From assembly GCA_024694785.1 (NCBI GenBank), contig JAILJL010000080.1, forward strand, positions 1-5,361: DNA of 5,361 bases, given 5' to 3'. The position numbers were made by a program, and so were the translations under genes. Under the pieces are notes generated by a model that worked only from the letters and a program-made list of their open reading frames with translations, did no database searches and was not told the origin of the DNA. This document shows, piece by piece, positions 1 through 5,247 of this stretch. Source of the stretch: Lachnospiraceae bacterium (lineage in GTDB: Bacteria > Bacillota > Clostridia > Lachnospirales > Lachnospiraceae). The stretch's first letter is position 1, and every line of letters starts with the position of its first letter.

Positions 1-319
1 TAACCATTCTGGTATCGCCCAATATAAGCGTCGCATAAACTTCTGTTTCTTCAAAGTATTGATCGAAAAGCTCATTAACGTAAGTCATATCCTCTCCACC
101 TTTGTAGAGGACACCATTCTCCGTCGTAAAATCACCATCCGTTGCAAGCGTCAACATAGTTCGTATCGCTCTTGCAGAATTCTTTAAAGACTCCTCCGCA
201 TCGGAAAGCATTATTGATTTCAGCCTGAGAAATACCACAATCGATACTATCAGCGAAATAACTACCACCGGTACAATTACCAATGCCATTAATTTTGACT
301 TGAAGCCTATCTTCTTCAT
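1..319 (-). CDS. N-terminal part of a membrane sensor, probable methyl-accepting chemotaxis protein (runs off left edge)
   Basis: The frame opens at ATG 317-319, with GGAGG (326-330) six bases upstream, and stays open for 106 codons to the window edge, so the C-terminal part is missing. The protein begins MKKIGFKSKLMALVIVPVVV. It has a short basic N-terminus, one strong membrane helix at about residues 10-31, and then an extracytoplasmic region. That region contains LATDGDF near residue 60, then GVLYKGGEDM and a YFEETEVYATLILGDTRMV stretch near residues 86-106. This arrangement (D/G-F, 'LYKG', then 'GDTR') resembles the single-Cache-type ligand domain at the front of many clostridial methyl-accepting chemotaxis proteins. 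The family assignment is by recall of the pattern. The HAMP and signalling domains that would prove it lie off the window, so a Cache-type histidine kinase or diguanylate cyclase is also possible. It is separated from the antiporter gene by a terminator and is probably its own transcription unit. Confidence 0.75.
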   Translation of the reverse strand, partial: MKKIGFKSKLMALVIVPVVVISLIVSIVVFLRLKSIMLSDAEESLKNSARAIRTMLTLATDGDFTTENGVLYKGGEDMTYVNELFDQYFEETEVYATLILGDTRMV

Positions 320-364
320 AACTTACCTCCAAACTTGCTTCAAAATTCTTTGTCCATTCCACAG

Positions 365-393
365 ATAATATTTAAGCACCTAAATGTGAACAA
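365..393 (-). promoter_or_regulatory. Possible promoter of the sensor gene
   Basis: On the minus strand TTGTTC (388-393) and TATTAT (365-370) are separated by 17 bp. The -10 matches the vegetative consensus at 5 of 6 positions; the -35 matches only at TTG. It lies about 46 bp upstream of the start codon and downstream of the antiporter terminator, where a promoter is needed. No flagellar sigma-D type box (TAAA then GCCGATAT) was seen, although chemotaxis genes often use one. Confidence 0.45.
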
Positions 394-450
394 ATTATTG
401 ATTTTAGAGGCTTTTACAGTCTTTTTGCCCGTACATAACATCTCTTTTGT

Positions 451-470
451 TTTTCACATTTTTTTCACAT
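451..470. repeat. Tandem direct repeat TTTTCACAT, 11-bp period
   Basis: On the plus strand TTTTCACAT occurs at 451-459 and again at 462-470, giving an 11-bp period close to one helical turn. The same core, TTCACAT, appears once more on the minus strand at 384-390, partly within the proposed -35 of the sensor gene. The sequence is A/T-rich, so chance is possible. If real, it could bind a regulator upstream of the sensor promoter. Confidence 0.35.
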
Positions 471-477
471 CGGACAT

Positions 478-505
478 AAAAAAAGAAGCGGCACAAAGCC
501 GCTCC
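478..505 (-). terminator. Intrinsic terminator of the antiporter gene
   Basis: On the minus strand AGCGGC (498-503), loop TTTGT (493-497) and GCCGCT (487-492) form a 6-bp GC-rich stem. It is followed after TC by a run of seven T (478-484). It starts about 15 bp past the stop codon of the antiporter gene, the expected place for a factor-independent terminator, and it separates that gene from the sensor gene. Confidence 0.88.
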
Positions 506-517
506 TCGCTTAATTTA

Positions 518-1987
518 TTACTTAATATTTTTCTTAAGTTGTACTTTAGGCTCTCTCGGAATAGAGAATCTCGGAACAAATCTGTCGAGTCCCGTGAATG
601 TAAGAATAAGTAATGAGCCTACCGCAATAATAGCAATAAAATTATACTTAAGGAAATCCATCTGTCTGAGCTGTACAAGCGGATAGACCGCTGCTGCAAC
701 ACCTACATAGAATCCAAGATATACATGCCACGGAATAAGCTGTGATCCGAATACACCCATCGCATCAGAGAATGTCGCATTACGAAGGCTTAATGTATAC
801 ATATCTTCTTCGGAACCCACGACATTCTCTTCCGTAATATCCTTAATAACAGGACCTATTGTTACAATCTGAGCCATCTCATCCGAAAGTGCCGCATTAC
901 CGATAAGTGACATAACGGCATTCCAACCCATCAAATGACGAACCTTAAATGAAATCTTACCTACAAGCTTAGCAAGAGGCTCAAATGCATTCATAAGCTG
1001 CATTACTCCTCCGAAAGCCGCAACCCACATCATCATCGGGATTACCCAGGAACCCGCACTTGAAAATCCTTCGTATACATAATTATCAAGGAAATCCGAC
1101 AGACTGCCGGCTGTTCCTGCAAACAATCCGAGAATATACGAAGAAATGATTCCCGAACCGATACATATAAATGTATTAAACTTGCATACAGCAAGAGTTA
1201 CAACAAGAATAAGCGGAATAATCATATATACAGGAATAGCTCCACTGTCAACCTGATTCAAGAGCTCTAATGCGATAGGCTTATTTGCCGTCAGATACTC
1301 AACAGCTTCAGGTGTAAGATTTTCCGTTAAGTTAAAAGCCTCTGCTCTTGCATTGGAAAGTCCCAATGCAACACCCATAAAATAATCTGCAATTGCAGCC
1401 AGGATAAGACAAGCTACAGACCACACGCCCTGATGACGTACACGATCAGGGATATTCTTAATACCCTGAATTGCAGAAGAAACTATCATACAATCCGAAA
1501 TAAGTCCCAAGTTATCACCAAAGCAGGCACCACCCGCAATAGCGCAGGCTGTAAGGTAGATATTACCGCCTACAATATGGGATAACCATAAGAATATCGG
1601 TGCACATGCCGCAAAAGTTCCCCAGGATGTACCTGTTGCAACCGAAAGAATTGATGTACATACCAATCCTACAACAGCAACCGTTCTTGCGGTAACTCCC
1701 ACCTTAAGTAACAAGGTAACAACGGCTGCTCCTACACCAAATCCCATAAAGCAATTGGCCATTGTATATGCGAGCATAAGAATAAATACCGCAACCAATA
1801 TATTCTTAACAGAATCAAGCGCCGAATCAAGACACTCCTGCCATTTTTTCTTTTCTGTTATCATTGCGACTATAACTGCCGTAAAGAATGCAATAGGTGC
1901 AACAACCAAAGCATCGAACTTTGCAATCATAAGTCCTGCCAGTATAAATACCGGGACGAATTTTAAGAAACCCTTTATAAAGTTCAT
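518..1987 (-). CDS. NhaC-family Na+/H+ antiporter
   Basis: This 489-residue integral membrane protein has about 11-12 hydrophobic segments spread along its length, which is normal for the NhaC superfamily. These transporters exchange cytoplasmic Na+ (or a small organic ion) for external H+ or a second solute and serve pH and sodium homeostasis; some relatives exchange metabolites. Two signatures are visible. ATGTSWGT is at residues 117-124, and GACFGDNLGLISD at 153-165, in the place of the family's GA-FGD-sPlSD motif. A related element in the second half, LRNATFSDAMGVFGSQLIPW, is at 401-420, and a charged SDEMAQ is at 368-373. The ATG at 1985-1987 has AAGGAG nine bases upstream (1997-2002). 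The tail after the last helix is basic. The gene is monocistronic by its own promoter and terminator, although read-through from the LytTR/LiaF-like operon is not excluded. Exact substrate cannot be told from sequence, so no gene symbol is given. Confidence 0.9.
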   Translation of the reverse strand: MNFIKGFLKFVPVFILAGLMIAKFDALVVAPIAFFTAVIVAMITEKKKWQECLDSALDSVKNILVAVFILMLAYTMANCFMGFGVGAAVVTLLLKVGVTARTVAVVGLVCTSILSVATGTSWGTFAACAPIFLWLSHIVGGNIYLTACAIAGGACFGDNLGLISDCMIVSSAIQGIKNIPDRVRHQGVWSVACLILAAIADYFMGVALGLSNARAEAFNLTENLTPEAVEYLTANKPIALELLNQVDSGAIPVYMIIPLILVVTLAVCKFNTFICIGSGIISSYILGLFAGTAGSLSDFLDNYVYEGFSSAGSWVIPMMMWVAAFGGVMQLMNAFEPLAKLVGKISFKVRHLMGWNAVMSLIGNAALSDEMAQIVTIGPVIKDITEENVVGSEEDMYTLSLRNATFSDAMGVFGSQLIPWHVYLGFYVGVAAAVYPLVQLRQMDFLKYNFIAIIAVGSLLILTFTGLDRFVPRFSIPREPKVQLKKNIK

Positions 1988-2020
1988 CCTACTTTTCTCC
2001 TTTTACCAAATAATACGCTT

Positions 2021-2047
2021 AAAGGCCGGGCTAAAAGCCCAGCCTTT
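2021..2047 (-). promoter_or_regulatory. GC-rich hairpin at the 5' end of the antiporter mRNA
   Basis: Two 12-nt arms (2021-2032 and 2036-2047) pair along their length with one G-U wobble, around a 3-nt loop. On the minus strand it reads AAAGGCTGGGCT, TTT, AGCCCGGCCTTT. With transcription expected to begin near 2043-2045, the hairpin would occupy the first ~25 nt of the mRNA, and the ribosome site follows ~20 nt later. No U-tract follows on the minus strand (TAAGCGTATT), so it is a poor terminator. It could stabilise the transcript, be a leader control element, or be a weak terminator for read-through from the preceding operon. Confidence 0.55.
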
Positions 2048-2049
2048 GT

Positions 2050-2078
2050 ATTATAACATAGTCCTTAGAATGCATCAA
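2050..2078 (-). promoter_or_regulatory. Strong extended -10 promoter of the antiporter gene
   Basis: On the minus strand TTGATG (2073-2078, 4 of 6 consensus positions) is followed after exactly 17 bp by TATAAT (2050-2055, 6 of 6). The -10 is preceded by TGT, an extended -10 (TGn). It lies 63 bp upstream of the antiporter start codon and just past the end of the LiaF-like operon. This is the best vegetative promoter in the window. Confidence 0.75.
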
Positions 2079-2087
2079 GCATTCTAA
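2065..2087. promoter_or_regulatory. Inverted repeat over the -35 box, probable operator
   Basis: TTAGAATGC (2065-2073) and GCATTCTAA (2079-2087) are perfect 9-bp inverted arms around a 5-bp centre. The centre and one arm contain the -35 hexamer of the antiporter promoter, so a protein bound here would block RNA polymerase. As a transcript it could fold, but no T-run follows on either strand, so a terminator is unlikely. A further CATTCTA half-site lies at 2108-2114. The cognate regulator is not identifiable from the window; the site does not resemble the ACCTGTT repeats upstream of the LytTR gene. Confidence 0.55.
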
Positions 2088-2121
2088 ATACGAAGTCCGC
2101 CGTAATTCATTCTATAATATT

Positions 2122-2634
2122 TTATTCTTCGGAGGAAGAATCATTTTCATTTGAATTACCTGCATTAACTTCTCTATAATCAGTATCCATAACTTTGCCT
2201 GCTTTTACGGCTTCCCTTGCTGCTTCTTTCGCTTCGCGCTTATCAACATGCTTGGTATACTTATATGTCACAAAACTACCCTCAGGAATAAGGAAGCCCA
2301 AACCTATTGTAAGAATAAATGCTATAAGCATCATCGGCCAGAACTCAACTACCGGAAGCCCGAGCGGCTCATCAATTATGCAATACACGATACCAGCCGG
2401 AAACGTGATCTGCCATGGTTCGAGATCTACTATGCCACCTATGAATATAAGCACGCATACCACAACTCCTACAACTTCCCAGGACCCTAATTTAGTAAGG
2501 GCACCAAGATCTTTCAAAAACGGTATTTCAATTTTAAGCTGTGTAAGCAGCATACATACAGCTGCCGCTATTAACAAAATACCTGCTATCAACTTACGGC
2601 CATATCCGCCACGCTCTCTTATAATTACACTCAC
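2122..2634 (-). CDS. Short LiaF-like four-helix membrane protein with acidic tail
   Basis: This 170-residue protein has about four membrane helices (roughly residues 14-31, 51-69, 75-88 and 98-116). YCIIDEPLGLP at residues 84-94 is nearly identical to YCIIDKPLGLP in the neighbouring LiaF-like protein, with the same surrounding helices, so the two are paralogues. It lacks the C-terminal beta domain. Instead it has a charged, probably helical stretch (KREAKEAAREAVKAGK, about 132-147) and an Asn/Ser/Glu-rich end (NSNENDSSSEE), presumably cytoplasmic. The start is GTG (2632-2634) with GGAGGG six bases upstream; no better ATG is available. It follows the LiaF-like gene by 11 bp in one operon. By analogy it may modulate or partner the larger paralogue or the LytTR protein; that role is inference. 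No canonical terminator follows its stop codon. Confidence 0.85.
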   Translation of the reverse strand: MSVIIRERGGYGRKLIAGILLIAAAVCMLLTQLKIEIPFLKDLGALTKLGSWEVVGVVVCVLIFIGGIVDLEPWQITFPAGIVYCIIDEPLGLPVVEFWPMMLIAFILTIGLGFLIPEGSFVTYKYTKHVDKREAKEAAREAVKAGKVMDTDYREVNAGNSNENDSSSEE

Positions 2635-2645
2635 GATAATCCCTC

Positions 2646-3443
2646 CTATACATAGACAACTTCAAGATGCGAGAATACACGATCGCCCTGAACTATTACC
2701 ATCGGCGCACCTTCTACATACGGATCCTTAGGTCCCTTTGTTGTAACTCCGCCACTAAATACGGAATCACCCTTAACTTCCACATTCCATCCTCTCGGAA
2801 CATATAACTTCAACGTTGCAAATACAATATCGCTCTTAATTACAGCTACGTTATCCTTAAGCTTAGCCTTATCAAGATATATGTTAACCGACGAGAAGAC
2901 CATATCGCCATCATATCCCGAGAAGTTCTGACTATCTATATATCTTGATGTCGATGAGAATACACAATCATGCTTAATATAATCCGATGAGTCTCTCGTT
3001 CCGCACTTTTCCCATGCTTCATCGCTATCATAATCGCCAATTCTCTTAAATCTAAACGATGGTCTGTAATTCGGGAATATCAAATGAAGTCCGAACACGA
3101 TTATCGCGCAAATCACTGCCATTGTAAAAGCGCCAATTCGCGGTAATCCCAATGGTTTGTCGATAATGCAATAACAAATTCCGACTGCGAATACCATTAT
3201 TCCCAAGCTTTTATCAATAGCTCCCTTAACAAAACAGAACAAACATCCAAGCGTAAGAATCAAGTGCCACAACCCGAAATCCTTTAAAAATCCATCTCCG
3301 AATACCGGAATATCCAATCCTATCTGCTTAAGTAAAAGTCCTACCGCGAATATTATAAGTACTATTCCGATAAGCTCGGTAGTCTTACCGACTGCTCTAT
3401 ACTCTCTCTTTCCACCTTCGTTATCATTTATTTCCACTTTCAT
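2646..3443 (-). CDS. LiaF-like membrane protein (four-helix domain plus LiaF-type C-terminal beta domain)
   Basis: A 265-residue protein. The first half carries four membrane helices (about residues 22-40, 56-74, 80-95 and 103-123), a layout shared with LiaF-type proteins. The second half (about 155-265) is a soluble beta-rich domain with five spaced copies of a D-x-VFS-like motif: DCVFSS (159), GDMVFSS (179), SDIVFAT (204), GDSVFSG (225) and GDRVFSH (253). It also contains LYVPRGWNVEVKG, typical of the 'cell wall-active antibiotics response' (LiaF C-terminal) domain. In Bacillus, LiaF is a membrane inhibitor of the LiaRS envelope-stress system. Here the upstream gene is a LytTR regulator rather than LiaRS, so this protein is the obvious candidate to control it; that is inference. 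The ATG (3441-3443) overlaps the stop of the LytTR gene as ATGA, with AGGAGG eight bases upstream, which indicates translational coupling. Confidence 0.87.
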   Translation of the reverse strand: MKVEINDNEGGKREYRAVGKTTELIGIVLIIFAVGLLLKQIGLDIPVFGDGFLKDFGLWHLILTLGCLFCFVKGAIDKSLGIMVFAVGICYCIIDKPLGLPRIGAFTMAVICAIIVFGLHLIFPNYRPSFRFKRIGDYDSDEAWEKCGTRDSSDYIKHDCVFSSTSRYIDSQNFSGYDGDMVFSSVNIYLDKAKLKDNVAVIKSDIVFATLKLYVPRGWNVEVKGDSVFSGGVTTKGPKDPYVEGAPMVIVQGDRVFSHLEVVYV

Positions 3444-3901
3444 CTTATATACCTCCTATTCTCCATTCTCTCCTGCAAGGCCTTAAAATAGCTTCTCGAT
3501 ACATATAGCTTCTTATATGATCCCGCAAATTCGACCTCACTCGCCCCGGCAAGATTCCTTACCATTGATCTTATGTGATGAATGTTGATGATCGATGATT
3601 TCGATACTCTTACAAAATAACCCGGAAGAATTTCTTCCAACTCGTATAATCTATTGTGAACCTGGAATATATCATCAGCGGTGTGTGCACTCACCTTACT
3701 GCTGTCAGTCTCAAAGAAGAGTATCTCATCAAGTGACAGATAATATTCTTTGTCGTCCTTATAGAATATAATTCTTTGTCCGGATGATTTAATATCCTGA
3801 ATCGATTTCTGTATTGCAGTTATCTCCTCAGTTACACTCTTGCATCGAATTATGACTTCGTCTTCCGTAAGACCGTCATCTATTTCGATTCGAATCTTCA
3901 T
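3440..3901 (-). CDS. Stand-alone LytTR DNA-binding transcriptional regulator
   Basis: This 153-residue protein has no receiver domain. Residues 1-40 form a short beta/alpha lead with a helical stretch (VTEEITAIQKSIQDIKSS, about 23-40) that may dimerise. Residues about 53-145 are a LytTR domain: YYLSLDEILFFETDSSKVSAH (53-73), then the hallmark GYFVRVSKSSIINIHHIRSM (94-113), then KKLYVSRSYFKALQERM (130-146). LytTR proteins insert into successive major grooves and bind direct repeats about 21 bp apart, and such repeats lie just upstream of this gene. Single-domain LytTR proteins are often paired with a membrane protein that restrains them, as in the HdrRM and BrsRM systems of streptococci. Here the overlapping partner is LiaF-like. 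The start ATG (3899-3901) has an exceptionally long Shine-Dalgarno sequence. Confidence 0.9.
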   Translation of the reverse strand: MKIRIEIDDGLTEDEVIIRCKSVTEEITAIQKSIQDIKSSGQRIIFYKDDKEYYLSLDEILFFETDSSKVSAHTADDIFQVHNRLYELEEILPGYFVRVSKSSIINIHHIRSMVRNLAGASEVEFAGSYKKLYVSRSYFKALQERMENRRYIR

Positions 3902-3902
3902 C

Positions 3903-3914
3903 GGATCACCTCCT
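3903..3914 (-). promoter_or_regulatory. Extended Shine-Dalgarno sequence of the LytTR gene
   Basis: On the minus strand AGGAGGTGATCC is complementary over all 12 bases to the conserved 16S rRNA 3' end (GGAUCACCUCCU). The AGGAGG core is seven bases from the ATG. This supports the chosen start and suggests very efficient ribosome loading on the first gene of the operon. Confidence 0.85.
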
Positions 3915-3936
3915 CGATTATTATTAAAACAGATAT

Positions 3937-3965
3937 CTTATGTAAAATAAATAGGTTTTAACTAA
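3937..3965 (-). promoter_or_regulatory. Weak candidate promoter of the LytTR/LiaF-like operon
   Basis: TTAGTT (3960-3965) and CATAAG (3937-3942) are 17 bp apart on the minus strand. Both are poor matches to consensus, and the -35 overlaps the nearer ACCTGTT repeat. A weak core promoter touching activator sites would fit activator-dependent expression, but the exact hexamers are uncertain in this A/T-rich stretch. Confidence 0.35.
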
Positions 3966-3991
3966 CAGGTTGATATACAAGTGCAACAGGT
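3964..3991 (-). promoter_or_regulatory. Putative LytTR binding site: two ACCTGTT direct repeats 21 bp apart
   Basis: On the minus strand ACCTGTT occurs at 3985-3991 and 3964-3970, a period of 21 bp or two helical turns. Known LytTR proteins (AgrA, VirR, ComE types) bind pairs of 9-11 bp direct repeats with a GTT core at this spacing. The pair lies 63-90 bp upstream of the LytTR start codon, against the candidate -35. This suggests the LytTR protein controls its own operon. The bases flanking the GTT core differ from the AgrA-type consensus. Confidence 0.6.
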
Positions 3992-4025
3992 AAAAAATAA
4001 AGTGCATCCGTATAGAATGCACTTT
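3992..4025 (-). terminator. Intrinsic terminator of the YhfC-like/98-residue unit
   Basis: On the minus strand AAAGTGCATTC (4015-4025) pairs with GGATGCACTTT (3999-4009), an 11-bp stem with one wobble and loop TATAC. It is followed by ATTTTTT (3992-3998). It begins nine bases past the stop codon of the 98-residue protein. The T-run directly abuts the upstream ACCTGTT repeat. Confidence 0.88.
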
Positions 4026-4034
4026 ACGTACTTC

Positions 4035-4331
4035 TTATATGTTAATTGAGAACTCAAACGAAAGGCGCGGCGCTCCCTTAAACGGAAACTCATACTTGGT
4101 AAGCGCTTTGATAAATACCTCCATAAAGCTATCTTTAAGATTATTCTCTTCCATAGCCTGAAGATCCTCTATTCTGTCGAAAAGCACATATACCATTATC
4201 TTCTCGCCATATTCTATATGGCTCTGATATACAATATCTGCAATCGGTGCCTTGGTATTGCTTGCGAATTCGATTGTATCCTCCACTGCTTTGCTAAGAA
4301 TCTCTTTCGCTTTTAATTCCTTATCTCCCAT
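4035..4331 (-). CDS. Small protein of unknown function (98 residues)
   Basis: I do not recognise this family. The protein has no membrane helix or signal peptide and should be cytoplasmic. It reads as a mixed alpha/beta fold: a helix at about residues 4-26 (ELKAKEILSKAVEDTIEFAS), a strand pair around KIMVYVLFDRIEDLQ (44-58), a helix from about 65 to 79 (LKDSFMEVFIKALTKY), and a terminal strand LSFEFSINI (90-98). The ATG (4329-4331) has only a modest ribosome site, AAGGGG (4339-4344), which overlaps the stop codon of the preceding YhfC-like gene. That suggests translational coupling. It lies 11 bp behind that gene, shares its terminator, and so probably works with it; nothing more specific can be supported. 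Confidence 0.78.
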   Translation of the reverse strand: MGDKELKAKEILSKAVEDTIEFASNTKAPIADIVYQSHIEYGEKIMVYVLFDRIEDLQAMEENNLKDSFMEVFIKALTKYEFPFKGAPRLSFEFSINI

Positions 4332-4342
4332 AAGTCCACCCC

Positions 4343-5215
4343 TTATTCATTATATATAGATTGCGCATTAATAGGCTTACCAAACTCTTCGACATTCTTC
4401 TTATAGAATATATAGGCTATAATTCCGGCAATAACTGCTTCTATAACAAGCACAACTTCTATCATCACTATGTTGCTGAATAACTGCTTCTGGTACATAG
4501 CGGCCGGGAAATCAAAAAATGCATGTGCAATAAAAGCTATTCCTACAAAAACGTAATCTCTTGTCTTACTTCCCTGTCTTAAAGCCTGGAATATTAATAC
4601 CGTAAGGGCTATCTGCAACACAATCGCCGCCACCCTCTCTATACCGCCCAAGAGGCATGTCAGATTGCCATCATATAACATTGACAAATTCGCTTTGTAT
4701 GTCTCCATTGCTTTTTTTATGGCTCCCTCTGCCTCGCCTTGCTCGGCTAGCTGCGCAGCAATTTCGTTAAGATATGTCTCAAATCCAACCTTATTAATAT
4801 GAAAGGCAGATGCAAGATTGCTGGCAAGCGGCATAACTCCTACAAGCAGTGCCTCCGCTGCACCATATCCGAGACCGAACTGCAAGGCAAATCCGGGGCT
4901 CGTCGGTTCTTTGACCATCACCTTAAGGCCTATGAACTTCGCTGCGCATTCAAATAATCCTGCCATAACGCACCCATATATCACGTAATACACCGGATTG
5001 TTCATTATTGAACTATTCGGTGTCAGAACAATCGTATGCACAAAGCGCTCCAATAAAATAACAAAAACCACAAAAGTTATGACCCCTGTAAGTATTATCT
5101 TTGATCTCACCGGCATTCTTCTTCCCAAGAATATCAAAAACGCTATCGGCAAAAACAAACACAATGTCAAAGAAATCCCCAAATAAACAAAAGTACTTAC
5201 CGGAACTGCTCCCAT
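4343..5215 (-). CDS. YhfC-family multi-pass membrane protein, protease motifs apparently altered
   Basis: A 290-residue integral membrane protein with about seven hydrophobic segments. Its layout matches the YhfC family of putative intramembrane metalloproteases, related to the PrsW and CPBP groups. The corresponding motif places are AGLFECAAKF (85-94), GLGYGAAEA (114-122), GGIERVAAI (190-198) and HAFFDF (231-236). From recall, active members have EE-xx-R/K in the first and GHG in the second; here the residues are E89-C90 and Y117, so a catalytic Glu and His may be missing while E121, H231 and D235 remain. A charged loop (about 141-175) separates the middle helices. The start ATG at 5213-5215 has GGAGG (5223-5227) seven bases upstream. 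A GTG 14 codons earlier in frame is rejected because it overlaps the promoter -10. It heads a two-gene unit with the 98-residue protein. Confidence 0.8.
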   Translation of the reverse strand: MGAVPVSTFVYLGISLTLCLFLPIAFLIFLGRRMPVRSKIILTGVITFVVFVILLERFVHTIVLTPNSSIMNNPVYYVIYGCVMAGLFECAAKFIGLKVMVKEPTSPGFALQFGLGYGAAEALLVGVMPLASNLASAFHINKVGFETYLNEIAAQLAEQGEAEGAIKKAMETYKANLSMLYDGNLTCLLGGIERVAAIVLQIALTVLIFQALRQGSKTRDYVFVGIAFIAHAFFDFPAAMYQKQLFSNIVMIEVVLVIEAVIAGIIAYIFYKKNVEEFGKPINAQSIYNE

Positions 5216-5247
5216 ATTAAATCCTCCAAAATCAATAATCCGACGGC

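Noticed and set aside
132..362. Minus-strand open frame of 76 codons
   Set aside because: It overlaps the sensor gene in another frame; the sensor frame has a good ribosome site, a membrane helix and a Cache-like pattern, while this one has none.
335..613. Plus-strand open frame of 92 codons
   Set aside because: It crosses the antiporter terminator and the end of its gene, has no ribosome site, and its composition reads as antisense of real coding and A/T-rich spacer.
1755..2087. Plus-strand open frame of 110 codons
   Set aside because: It is antisense to the antiporter N-terminus and its promoter region; there is no ribosome site or recognisable protein.
2065..2087. Inverted repeat as terminator of the LiaF-like operon
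   Set aside because: The stem is A/T-rich and not followed by a T-run on either strand; its position over the -35 box fits an operator better.
2195..2731. Plus-strand open frame of 178 codons, and a shorter one inside it
   Set aside because: Both are antisense to the two LiaF-like genes; the Pro/Ser/Thr/Ile-rich translation is typical of antisense shadow, and no start signal precedes it.
4998..5186. Plus-strand open frame of 62 codons
   Set aside because: Antisense to the membrane helices of the YhfC-like gene, with no ribosome site.
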